From contig BDSI01000116.1 of assembly GCA_003117195.1 (NCBI GenBank), positions 310,001 through 374,000 on the forward strand: a DNA stretch of 64,000 bases, given 5' to 3'. The notes under the pieces were generated by a model. It did not search any database, was not told the DNA's origin, and worked only from the letters and a program-made list of their open reading frames with translations. Origin of the DNA: Eudorina sp. 2006-703-Eu-15 (lineage: Eukaryota > Chlorophyta > Chlorophyceae > Chlamydomonadales > Volvocaceae). Shown in pieces: positions 30,464 through 41,600 of the stretch; the stretch's first letter is position 1; the number at the start of each line of letters is the position of its first letter. Both the position numbers and the translations under genes were made by a program.

Positions 30464-32524
30464 GCGGGTGGGGTGGGGAGGAACGGATCGAACTGCCGTA
30501 TTGTCGTACATGGTTACAGTGAAGGAATGCTGATCCGGGCCGCGTGATGCATCGTAACGGGACTCCCCTGGAGTAGCGTCCTGACCCGACCCGAGGCGCG
30601 CTGGAGGGATTGGTGTGTTTAGAAAAGAGACCCGCCCGTGTGGGGGGGGGGGCCAAGAGTGGTGCGCCGTTGTCGTGGTCCCATGATGGATCGAGTCACG
30701 TGCCTTTCCATCAACGAATGAAGCGGACTCGTCGACCCGTGGTTTCTTATGTTCCAGCCTCCTGGGCGTCGTACACACCGCGGGGTTGGATGTCGTACGG
30801 GGTATACGGCAAGAATGAGTCATGCCGCTCCAGCCGCCCTCCCCCCTCACACACGCACGTGCCACGCCGGGAGGGCCGCAGGGCCCACCTAGGGTCCCCC
30901 ACCGACCGACCCCTGGGGCTGCGGTCTGGGTCGCGGTGTGAAGAGGCCGGGTCGCGGGGGCGGGAGGGGTAGAGACGGGGTTGAGGGCCGCCAGCTGGAG
31001 CCCAGTTCATTTCAATGCGGCGGGGGGTGCTCCCCGTGGTGTTGGGGTATGTGGGTGATGGGTGATGGGTGATGGGTGTGTGTTTAATGAGACATCCGCC
31101 CAGAACCCAGAAATGTGTGTGTGTGTTAGAAATGAAACCCGCCCGTGTGTGTGTGTGTGTGTTTGTGTGTGATGGGCGGGCGGCGTAGTTATGGATATGT
31201 ATGTGTGATGGGCGGGCGGCGCAGCGTGCGCAGAGGGGCTGGTGGTGTGTCGTCTACGGCGAATGCAGCAGCTCCATGTGTGGCCCCTTCTCGGGGTCCT
31301 CAGAGGCGATGCGTTGGTCCTGGTACGGGGCCGCACCCCGACGTGATTTGAGTTCGGAGTGGCGGGGGTCCGGATCTGGATCTGAGAGCACGGCAGCTAG
31401 GCAGGGACCCCACACGCCACCCGGGTCATTGATGCCCGTTGCGATGTTGGTGTGGGTCTGTGATGGTGGGCGGGGTGGGAGTGCGGGCGCATGGCCGCGC
31501 ACATACACGGCTGCGTGTGTGAATGCGCGGTGGTTCGTTGAGTCCGCGGCGGTGGTTCGTTCGCAGTCGCCGTTTGGGATGGGTGCGGCTGGGACGGTGC
31601 AGGAGGCGCTTGTTTGTTTGTTTCTTTGTTTGAACGGGGGAGTGAGTTATTGATGTGGCCCGCTGTGGATCCGACCCGGCGGCCCAACGCGGGGTGTGTA
31701 GCAGCAAGGTCCCGGGGCGGGAGAAAGGCGCCCGGGGCGGGACCGACAGCGCGGCCCAGCAGCGCGACCCAACACTGCACGTCTCGAAAGGTCTGCAAAG
31801 GTTTGCGGGAGTCGGCTGCCCGACGGTAACATACCGAACGTTGCGGACTACTTCCCACGAATGCGGTTTGGCAGAAGCCCAACGTGTATATTTTGGGACG
31901 AGCCGTCGTCCCGCGTGTTTGTTCGTACTATCGGTGAGCATAGGACGTCGGGGTAATCGAGTACGGTATCGGAGAAAGCGACGCTATAATTTTTTTTCAC
32001 ACCCCCCAGTGACTTCTCGCATCTGTTCGTTCATTTCCTTTTCGGCTGCCTGAGGCGCGTCTGCCGTACGGCACAAAAAACGTACGACCAACAGTGAACC
32101 TGGGGTCACGGCCGTGTGCCCGCCGTCTGATGCTCTTGTTCGGTGTTGCTGCCGTCTTCTGAATTGTGGGACGGATGTCTCATTCCGATACGTTTGCAAG
32201 GGCGTTAACATGCCGATCAGTCGCTGGTTGCAGGGCGTTGTGGAGAGCATAGGCCCCATCGAAGGTACTAGAAGCGGTCTATCGCCAGTACTCCGGTTTG
32301 CAGTTCTGAATTGAGCAAATTGTTTGTGCGTCCTTATGCCCAGAGTCGATGCTGGTGTTGCGGTTACGGGTTCGTTAAGACGGGTGTTGGACAACGCCGA
32401 ACAACAAAGTAAAACGTTGAATTGTAAACATTTTGTAGTCATCTGAGAGCATTTTCATCGCGGACTTCGCCTCCTCGCGTGTTACTTTACATCGCACCTC
32501 CGAACTTTCTAGCTCTCGGTGAAA
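30464..32524. other. Intergenic region, no supported gene
   Basis: Contains the 3' side of the orphan gene, (GT)n-linked repeat modules near 30608-30640 and 31080-31165, and a less GC-rich stretch from about 31800 leading to the ZPR1-like gene. That last part probably holds its promoter and 5' UTR. No coding exon is convincing. Confidence 0.5.
31080..31165 (+). repeat. AAACCCGCCCGTGTG module with (GT)n
   Basis: Holds GTTTAATGAGACATCCGCCC, then TTAGAAATGAAACCCGCCCG followed by (GT)n. It is intergenic. Confidence 0.7.
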
Positions 32525-35500
32525 ATGGCTGACCCAATCGGCGACCTGGAGGCGACAAAAATTGACCTGACGCATCAGGAAATGGACCGCCTGGTGACTG
32601 AGCTAGAACATATTTGGCAGGCGTTCACAGTGGGGGTGGACGGACCAACGGGCGTGGAATGGCTGCCGGTCGCTGGAATTGGTGAAGCGCTGCGGGAGGA
32701 CCTGGGATATGAGGACATGCCGGAGTAAGTATTGGAAGCTTCTAGGAGATGATTATGTCGGCAACAAATTTTATGCCGGTTGTGGTGCTGTCGGGCAACG
32801 GCGGCGGCACGCTTGCCTCACCGCTTTCTGGAGCTGCCCGCTCATACCCGGCCCGCCCCCTGTCCAACCCCCTTCCCGCTCCAAGCGCTGAGGACATCAT
32901 ACCCCGTCACAAAGAACGCTGCATGCCCTGCCCATGCTTGGCAATCCGCCTGCGCGGCCCGGCGTGGCTCGCCTCCCCTTCAACCCTCACACGCGCTTCA
33001 GCACCTTCCGCCGTCCGACACCGTCGTACGCCATCCGTCCGCCATTCTGCTCGCTCTAACTATACCCCCTCCACCGACTTAACTCACCTGTCGCATGTAA
33101 AGGCGATCAGCGTTTGATGTGGGTCACGGCGCCACCTTGCGCGCGCATTTTCGTAATTCCAAACCGTTCGCCGACCTCCACCCTGCTGCCAGGCAAGATG
33201 CCGTGCCTCACTGTAGGTTTCTCCTCCCTCTCCAGGGGTTCTCCTCCCTCTCCATCCAGCCTCCCTCCCTCCCTCCCCCGGCCGCCCGCCTCGTCCTGCT
33301 CCTGCCCCTGACCCCGGCCTCTCCGCCCACAGGTTCGAGGACGCCCTCGGAGGCACCTTCAGCGACTTCCTGGACAAGCTGCCCCGCATCGTGAAGAAGG
33401 AGCAGGAAGGGCGGCTCTACTTCCAGGTTTGTGGGGGGGGGCCGCCGCAGCCGGTGGGGCTGCTCGCGCACCGACCGCGGCGCGGCGGGCGCAACCGCGC
33501 GCGCGCCGGTCGGTGCACCCATCTGGCGGATGTGCTGTGATGGTCCCCGTTGCTCTATCCCCGATGCACCCCGTGATCAGGGCGGATGCGGCGATGTGGC
33601 GTATGGGGTATGGGGTACGCCGTCGACCCAGCCCCCATCACCTGACAAGGGCACTGGCACACCTTCCCAGTCCCCACCGTCACGGCACTGACAGCCGCCG
33701 CGGTGCAGGTGCGGAGGGAGCTCTGCCATGGATCTGGATCTGGAATTCTGGATCTGAAATTCTGGATCCATATTCTGCGCTCCAATAGGGCTCGACTGCT
33801 GAGCTCCTCGTCGCCGGCCGCCCGCCACCCACCGGCCCGCCCGCCCGCCTCCAGATCCTTCCTGAGCCGCCCCGGGAGCAGTGGCGGGCCACCCGCCAGA
33901 CCCTGACCATCCAGAACCGCAACGACCTGTGGCGGCTGTGCCTCAAGTCGCCGCACGCCCGCGTGGAGATCCCCGAGCTGGAGTTCGAGATCTCGGCCGA
34001 TGGTGGGTCCAAGGATGCTCCACCACCCTCCAGAGGGTGCGGGGCCTTCTCTCACCACTTCACCGTCCGTGTTGCATTGCATGAGAAGGAGGGAAAGAAG
34101 GAGGAGCAGGAGGAGGATGGATTTGTGTTTTGCTGCTGCCGCTTCGCAGTGGTGGTGGCCGTGGTGACATGGACTCCCCGAAGTGCCTTGCGGCATGGGC
34201 GGGTGGGTGGGTGCGACCTGCCCTGCCCTGCCCGCGACCGGCGGCGTTTCCTGCTGGTCGTGGAGCCTCCTAGCTGGGGTCACCGCGTACGCCTGCGCCG
34301 CCTGCAGCAGTCGGTCCCCTCCGACCCATCCCTCAGCCGCTTCCGACATGACCGTGCTGGGCCGCCCTCCTGACCCCGTCTCCCCCCCCCCCAATCCACC
34401 CCCCAACCCCACCTGCCCGACCCAGGCAAGAAGCATATCGACTCGATATACAACCACATCGCCCAGGTGATGTTGGAGAGGGGGGCGGTGATGATGGAGG
34501 GGGGCGGTGATGAGGAGCGGTGATGGAGAGGGGGGCGGTGATGGAGAGGGGGGCGGTGATGGAGAGGGGGCGGTGATGGGAGGGGGGCGGTGATGGAGAG
34601 GGGGGCGGTGATGGAGAGGGGGGCGGTGATGGAGAGGGGGCGGTGATGGAGAGGGGGGCGGTGATGGTGGAGGGGGGCGGTGATGATGGAGGGGGGCGGT
34701 GATGAGGGGCGGTGATGGAGAGGGGGCGGTGATGGAGAGGGGGGCGGTGATGGTGGAGGGGGGCGGTGATGATGGAGGGGGGCGGTGATGAGGGGCGGTG
34801 ATGGAGAGGGGGCGGTGATGGAGAGGGGGCGGTGATGGAGAGGGGGGCGGTGATGATGGAGGGGGCGGTGATGGAGAGGGGGGCGGTGATGATGAGGGGG
34901 GCGGTGATGATGGAGGGGGGCGGTGATGGAGAGGGGGGCGGTGATGGAGAGGGGGGCGGTGACGGACAGGGGGGCGGTGATGGAGAGGGGGCGGTGATGG
35001 AGAGGGGGGCGGTGATGGAGAGGGGGCGGTGATGGAGAGGGGGCGGTGATGGAGAGGGGGGCGGTGATGATGGAGGGGGGCGGTAATGGAGAGGGGGGCG
35101 GTGATGGAGAGGGGGCCGGTGATGGAGAGGGGGGCGGTGATGGAGAGGGGGGCGGTGATGGAGAGGGGGCCGGTGAGGAAGAGGCGGGCGGTGATGAAGA
35201 GGGGGGCGGTGATGAAGAGGGGGCGGTGATGAGGGGCGGTGATGAGGGGCGGCGATGAGGGGCGGCGATGAGGGGCGGCGATGCTTGGGACGTGCAGTGT
35301 GGCGGGGCCGGCGCTCGGAGGGCATGGGAAGGAGAGGTTGGGCTTTGGGAGGGCGCCGGATGGGCCCCGTGCATTCCCCCGCCCGCCAGGTGGGGTTCGA
35401 AACGAACAACAACGGCCTCCCTCCCTCCCTCTTTCCGGCCTCCAGCCTCCGTCGGGCGGGGTTCTCGCCGACACACACACGATCCATCGAATGCCGTTTC

Positions 35501-35787
35501 CGTGTACGGTTCTGCCTGGGTGGTTCCCCTCCCTCACCCACCGCACGGCAGCGAAATCCTCATCGTGTACCGCCGGTCCCCCACCCCAGGCCATCTTCAA
35601 CCTGGGCAACTACGTCAGCTCCACCCGCGGCTCCATGCCCCCGGACACCGCCGCCCGCATCATGGAGACGGTGGAGCAGCTCAACGTGCTACTGGACGTG
35701 GAGAAGCCCTGGACCTGGATCCTGCACGACCCCTCGGGCACGTCCGTCATAAAGCCCGCGGAGGGGGTCCTGGTGGACGACGTGTAG
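32525..35787 (+). CDS. ZPR1-like half-domain protein, 226 residues
   Basis: Exons 32525-32724, 33333-33426, 33855-34002, 34426-34466 and 35590-35787 join in phase to a compact 226-residue acidic protein starting MADPIGDLEATKIDL and ending EGVLVDDV. Residues about 100-215 resemble the beta-rich half of a ZPR1 domain: an opening near NRNDLWRLCLKS, then HARVEIPELEFEIS, a helix KKHIDSIYNHIAQ, and WTWILHDPSGTSVIKP, which corresponds to the family's LILDDPSGNS-type ending. The CxxC zinc-finger half of ZPR1 is absent; only one Cys is visible. ZPR1 proteins bind eEF1A and act in its folding and in nucleolar function, but whether this protein does so is not shown. A possible algal poly(A) signal TGTAA lies at 36043-36047, about 260 nt after the stop. 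Intron 4 (34467-35589) is almost wholly a minisatellite. Confidence 0.75.
34467..35280. repeat. GTGATGGAGAGGGGGGCG minisatellite
   Basis: About 45 units of 17-18 bp with variants (GTGATGATGGAGGGGGGCG, GTGATGAGGGGCG), filling most of intron 4 of the ZPR1-like gene from its first base. Confidence 0.95.
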
Positions 35788-36042
35788 CGGCAATGCGGCA
35801 TGGGCGTGCGGTGTGGGGCGGATGGGGAGGGGCGGCGCGGCGCGGCGGGGACCAGTAGGGCGTGTGACAGGAGGGAGGGCATAGGAGTCATGGGGCTGAA
35901 ACTCCTACCTGCCGTAGCTGGGCGTGTGTGCGAGGGACTGCGAGAGGGACTGCGAGAGGAGAGCGACGGAGAGATTTCGGAAGAGGGCTTGGAAAGAGAG
36001 ATGGGAGGGTATATTGAAAGAGAGCGTATGATGGGAGAGATA

Positions 36043-36047
36043 TGTAA
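36043..36047 (+). promoter_or_regulatory. Possible poly(A) signal TGTAA
   Basis: TGTAA is the usual polyadenylation signal in volvocine algae. This one lies about 260 nt after the stop of the ZPR1-like gene, on the same strand. Confidence 0.4.
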
Positions 36048-36500
36048 TGAAGGCGGAGGTGGGGAGGGAGAGTTCTGCGGGCCCGCCGGTGCGCGCCGGA
36101 TGGATGGCGACCCAGGGGGTGGGGGTGGGAGTGGGGCGAGCCCTCCGCAGCCCCAAGGTGGGGCATCCCCGTGCGCGGGAGGGCTGCGGGCGCGGCCTCA
36201 GAGGGCTGCAGGTGGATTGATGACCGCCCGGGACAACTAGACAACTGCTGCCTGTTCAGGGACTCCTCCTAGGGTTATCATGCCACAGTGGGACCTCCCC
36301 CCCCCCCAAGCGGGCCGCAGCCATGACAGCCGCAGCCTCCCCCACTACACACGCTGGAAAGGCGAATCCGGGCCACCGTGGCGCACCGGACCTCCTGCGG
36401 GGGTTCCGCTGTCTTGATGGACGCAAGGAATGGATGAGCTTCAGGGGTGAGGGGGGTGGACCTACCTCTGCTGCACCCAGATCTGATCCGGTCAGACGCA

Positions 36501-36605
36501 TCATGACACATCATGACACATCACGACACATCATGACACATCACGACACATCATGACACATCATGACACATCATGACACATCACGACACATCATGACACA
36601 TCACG
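36501..36605. repeat. TCATGACACA 10-bp tandem array
   Basis: Ten to eleven head-to-tail units of TCATGACACA/TCACGACACA. Confidence 0.95.
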
Positions 36606-38657
36606 ACGCGCGCCAGTGGCTGCGGTGGGCCCTCGTGAGGGATGCTCGCCGTGACATCAGAAGCTTGACATCGAGAGGAGAGGATCCGGGGTCAGGGGCA
36701 GAGTCAGGGTCAGACCCCGGGGCGTGTCCCTACCCGGGGTTGCGAGGCGGTGCGTGGGCGCGTTGCCCCCTTGCCGATTAGGGGGTGGGGCGCCTGGTGG
36801 CATTACCCGACACGATCCCACCAGTAGGGGTGGGAGGGGAGGTGTGTGTGAGGGTGGGGGGAAAAGGGGGGCCGCGATCAGGGGAGTTTGGGGCGGGAAG
36901 GTAGCTCCGCCATGGAGATCAGGCGAAGCGGGTGGGAAGGGCGATCCGCGAGGTTGGGGTGGGAGTAAGGGCGCCCGGGCGGTGTGCACTTGGGATGGAG
37001 GGGTGTTGGCCCGGGCAGATGGGCCGTGAAGACGTGGGGGCCCGGGGGTGAGGGGAGCTCTCTGGTGCGCGTTCCTGGCAGGTTGCATGGCGCAACGGCG
37101 GTACACGGGAAGCCGCCACGGTGCGTCCTCGCTAACTGGCAAGGGGGCTGATGGCTGATGTGCGAGCGCTCGCACCGAGGGTTCGAGCAGGCGGCGCGGA
37201 CACCTCGGGGTTGACGTCTAGGGTTCTCAGGAAGTGGGGTTCGGTCTGACATGGCCTTCACTTCCACGACAGTTGGCGGGCAGGCTGACAGTGGATGGTC
37301 TTCGCGCAGCGAGGAACAGGTCGGAGGAGCAGCCGTGTGAGTGGGCAAGCTGTGATCGGTGGCAAGGCGGAGCACGGCACGTGATGCACGGCATCGCCGG
37401 CGAAGGTTGCGTCGGCGACTGACCTGCGGCTCTCCTTGCTTCGCTTCGCAAGGTCAGTCGCAACCCCATCATTTCTGCAACGACGTAGCTTTGACTTCAC
37501 GGTGGAAGTCGGCGCTCATCATCGGCTATGACTCCACGGTGGAAGTCGACGCTACGACGGAAGTTGATACTACGACCGTTGGCGCGTCCACGTACAATCA
37601 CAGGGCTTGACAGTTGGGAAATTCGCCTATTAGCATCCATGTGTGGGACTGGAGACGTACCAGGTTTGGGACATGAGGCGGAGGTAAGAGAAAATTAGCT
37701 ATTATAAGTGTCAGCAGCAGTCCTCTTCGTCACAATTCCAAGGCCTGTGCCTGTTGCTTACGGAGAGATGATAACGATTGATATGCGCCCTCCACATTAG
37801 GAACGCACGAGGCAGGGTGGCAGTAGCGGGTGCGGTACGGTCACCACTCACCAGCCGTGTGAGCCCTTTCCTGAACACTTTTCACGAACATCAAATCAAA
37901 TTTTTGAATCTTTTCTGCACAACGCTCATGTTCTCTGTCAGAACATTACGACCTATTGGATACCAATGCGTACGACACATACGGTCGATATGACTTCCAC
38001 TCAACTGCGCCGCTGTGTGCTGACTTTTTGCTGACCATTACTTCTTTTATAACCAGTTCCACATCAATTCATGCATGTCATGCGTCTTTACGTGTGTCAC
38101 ACTTTGCCGGAGCTGTCTTGGACAATTTCGCCTGACCAAGTTGCCGCATAAATTGATCATTTATAACTCCAGATGCATCTCCTAGCATGTTTTTCGCACT
38201 GTGTCCGGCCGTTTGGAAGTATAGACCACGAGACCAAGGATGGTGGTCCCTCACCAGTTCCTCCGCCACCGCCAATTATGGGTGAGTGTAGCATAACCTT
38301 AGAACTGGAATTGTGGGGAATTTTAGGTGTCAATGGAGAGGTGGTAGCAAGCGCCGGAAGTGCGGAGCAGTGCCGCGTTGGTCGTTACGGTGGTTTGCAA
38401 TGGGTTTCGCTCACAAACCACTTTTTTGCGTTCTCTTGCACCTCTATGCTCAAATATCAGAAAGTTGCGCCAGCGAGGCATTGACAAACACCGGACCTGT
38501 CCATATTCTGAGCGTGGACTCACAGCCATGGAGAGTGGCCAGCCCTCAGGCAAGTGCACAGTCTCGCGTTGACTTGTCTTCAGCTTATTTTTAAATGTGT
38601 TGTTAAGGTAGCTCGCCTTTACCGTTCAATAAACTATGCCTTTGGACGCCTGTGCAG

Positions 38658-41600
38658 GACCAGTCTTTGCTGTCGCAGTTGAGTCCCGGAAGCCTCCGTC
38701 CCCTGACGTGGCTCGGGGAAGGAGCTTACGGCTGTGTCGAACTCTGCCGCGTTTCCGTTTCCGTTCCGATAACTCCTCGCGATGAGGATTCCCCCGTGGG
38801 CCAACGAGACCCTGCCCAGCAGCCACTCAGCTCGAATGCGGCCGGCGAGTGCAGCGCCGTCTCCCATCACACGCTTGACAGCTGTGACGACCGCGCTTCC
38901 GGGCTACGTCCCACACCCAGAGCGGAGGCAGTCGGGCTCAGCACTAGCAGCATTATTCCCGCTGCAGCAGCAGCCACGATAGCCAGTGAAGCTGCTGCCG
39001 CCACCATCATCACCACAACCACCACGACCGCCTCGGAGGCCATGCTCTCACCCAGGGAACGGGTGGTCATCCGACCCGGCCGCTTCTCAGTCAACCGACT
39101 GCGCATGTCACCGCAGTCGCACGACCCGCCCGGGCCACAGCCCTGCGCCACACCGCAGCGGACGCCCCCAGGCTACCTGACCCGCCTGCACCTCCACAGC
39201 CGCCACCGACCACCCTCAGGCTCCAGCGGCGCAACCGCAGCCGCAGCGGGCTGCAACGGCGCCGCTGGTGGTGCCAGCCCCAACCTGACCGCAGCCGCCA
39301 GCCCCGGCGCCGCCTCCGGCGGCTGGCCCGCCACTCCCTCTTCTGCCGGGACGGGGCGTGGACCCACAGACGCGGCCAACGGCGCAGTGGTCAGTGGAGT
39401 GGCGGCCTTCTACCCCCGGCAGCGCAGCTCCGGATCCACCACCACCGCCCTCACCGCCGCGACCCAGTCTGCCCCGCCGTCCGCCAGGTCGCCGGGCGGT
39501 CATACCCCATCGCAGCCGCCGCCGGCCGCCTCGTCGCCCCATCCCAACCCCAGCCACACAGCCGCCGCCGCAACAGCCGCAGCGGTGCTCTCCAACGAGC
39601 TCGTGGTGGCGGTGAAGCGAGTGGGCTACCGGGGCCCCGGAGCCAGGTCCAACGGCGGCGGCGTCCGGGAGCCCGACGGCTGCGCCGCCGGCTGCACTGG
39701 CGGCGCCGTTGGCCGCGGGCGGGCCGGCAACGGCCCCAGCCGCACGCGGCTAAACCGCATGCAGGCCATTGAGCTGCTGCAGCTGGCGCGTTGCCGCGAG
39801 TGTCCCTTCATCGTGCGAGTGTTTGGCTGCGTGCCGGATGACCCCAGGGCGCCGGCGGTGGGAGCGGGCGCGGCGGGGACGGCATCGGGGGCGGGCGTGC
39901 CGACTGCAAAGCAGTCCCCGCGGCCGTCGAAGCTGTCGCCGCGGCGGCCGGCCGGCGGGGCTTCCTCGTCGTCTTCGCCGTCGTGTCGCATCGTGATGGA
40001 GTGGGCTGAGGGCGGAGACCTGGGCTCGCTGCTCAAGGTGGGTGGTTGCGTGACGGCTTCGGCGGACGGTTGATGTGTGAAGAGATGAGTTGGGCTGGAC
40101 GGATAGAGCTGGGGACGGACGGGCACGGTTGTCTACGTGGGACTGGAACCCATCCTTGGCCAGGACTGCCAGGGCAAATTATTCATCCCTGCCGGGGGAA
40201 GACTACCCCCCTGCCCACTGCCCGCCCATGTGCGCACTTGAGAGCGTCAGCGCATCCGTGGGCGAAAACCCCCACGTTGTGATGGTCCGTGGATTCGTCC
40301 GGCACCGTGCCGGCCTTGTGCTTCCGTCTTACCCCAACGACCCCACTGCCCGGTGTTTTAGGTCCCACCCGATGTGTTACGTTCTATCCAGTGTTTTATG
40401 TTCCACCCGGATTTAAGGTTTTCACCCTCCCTGGGGCCCAATGGGGATTTGTTTCATGTGTCTCCTCAATTCCTCTTTCTCCTGCTCCCCGTAGACGCTG
40501 TCGGCGCGGCGGGGGCCCTGCAGCGACCCCTCCCGGGAGCGCCTGCTGATGAGCGAGGCCTCCGCCCGCTTCTACATGGCCTGCCTGCTGGAGGCGCTCC
40601 GCTTCCTGCACGGCAAGATGCTGCTGCACAGAGGTGGGGGCCAGGGCGGAATCGGGAGGGTGCTGTGACGTGATGTGCTGGTGTTGTGGGGTGGGGGCAC
40701 CCCAGGAGCGGAACCCTAAAGCAGCGGCAGCGAGGTCTTTTGCATCAGTGGGGGCAAGGGGAGGAGAGGGGAGGTGGCGCATGAGCCGTGTGCACGTATA
40801 GATGCGCAGAGCAGCCACAACCACGGCTTCCGGAAACGGCGCACGGCGCCAGGGAGGTGTGGGCACGCTTGGGTGTCAGGATGCCGGATGGGGCCGCCAG
40901 CACTGCCGGAAAGCCTCCAGGAATGATAATTGATGTGGGTTGCGTCTTGCGCGCCCCGCCCCGCCGCGCCTCCCCACCGGCGCCCGGCATCGATTGGCCC
41001 TCCCCGCAGACGTCAAGCCCGCCAACCTCTTGCTCACCTCGGACGGGCGCGCCAAGCTGGGCGACCTGGGCATGGTGTGCCACCTGGACCGGGACGGAAT
41101 GGCGGCGGGCAGGGCGGGGACGCCCAACTACATGGTGAGGCGAAGGGAGCCCTGCCTGGGCGCCGGGGCTAGGGGCCTAGGGGGCTGGGCCGCTGAACCC
41201 GTCGTTGCGTCATCAAACCGCCGAACCCAAGGCAGCAACCGATGTGGGTCGCACCGCCGGAGTGTGTGGGTCGGCGCAGGTGTCCACTCTGTTCCTTGTT
41301 CTGTCCGTTGTGGTGGTGATTGCGCTGCAGCGATGCATGTCGATACGGGTGTATCGACACGTATCGCTGCATGGCAATCGATATCGATTCGGACCATCAA
41401 GCAGCGTAGCACTGCCCACCTACCTTGCTCACTCACCATCGGCCGCACCATTCAGCCGCACCCAGCTAGCCACCCAGCCAGGCAGAGACAGACGGGCGTG
41501 CGTCCGCGCCGTGATCTGCCCCGCCCATCCGGGGTCCGTGTGTCACCCTCCCTGCCGACAGGCCCCCGAGGTGTGGGCCTACGGAACAGGGCCCAGGTTC

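Larger units (their letters stand above)
35788..38657. other. Intergenic region and 5' side of the kinase gene
   Basis: Begins with the 3' UTR of the ZPR1-like gene, including TGTAA at 36043. It then holds a 10-bp tandem array (36501-36605), GC-rich sequence, and an AT-richer stretch 37600-38640 that probably carries the kinase promoter and first exon. An ATG at 38528 and another at 38635 are out of phase with the first resolved kinase exon, so the true start could not be chosen. Confidence 0.5.

Noticed and set aside
34280..35609. Long minus-strand frames rich in HHRP/SITAP
   Set aside because: They are translations of the 18-bp minisatellite in the intron of the ZPR1-like gene.
36501..36605. 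Possible CRISPR or binding-site array
   Set aside because: It is a simple 10-bp tandem repeat without spacers.
38528..38557. ATGGAGAGTGGCCAGCCC as the first kinase exon, with a GC donor
   Set aside because: It would join out of phase (22 nt) to the first resolved kinase exon, and GC donors are rare.
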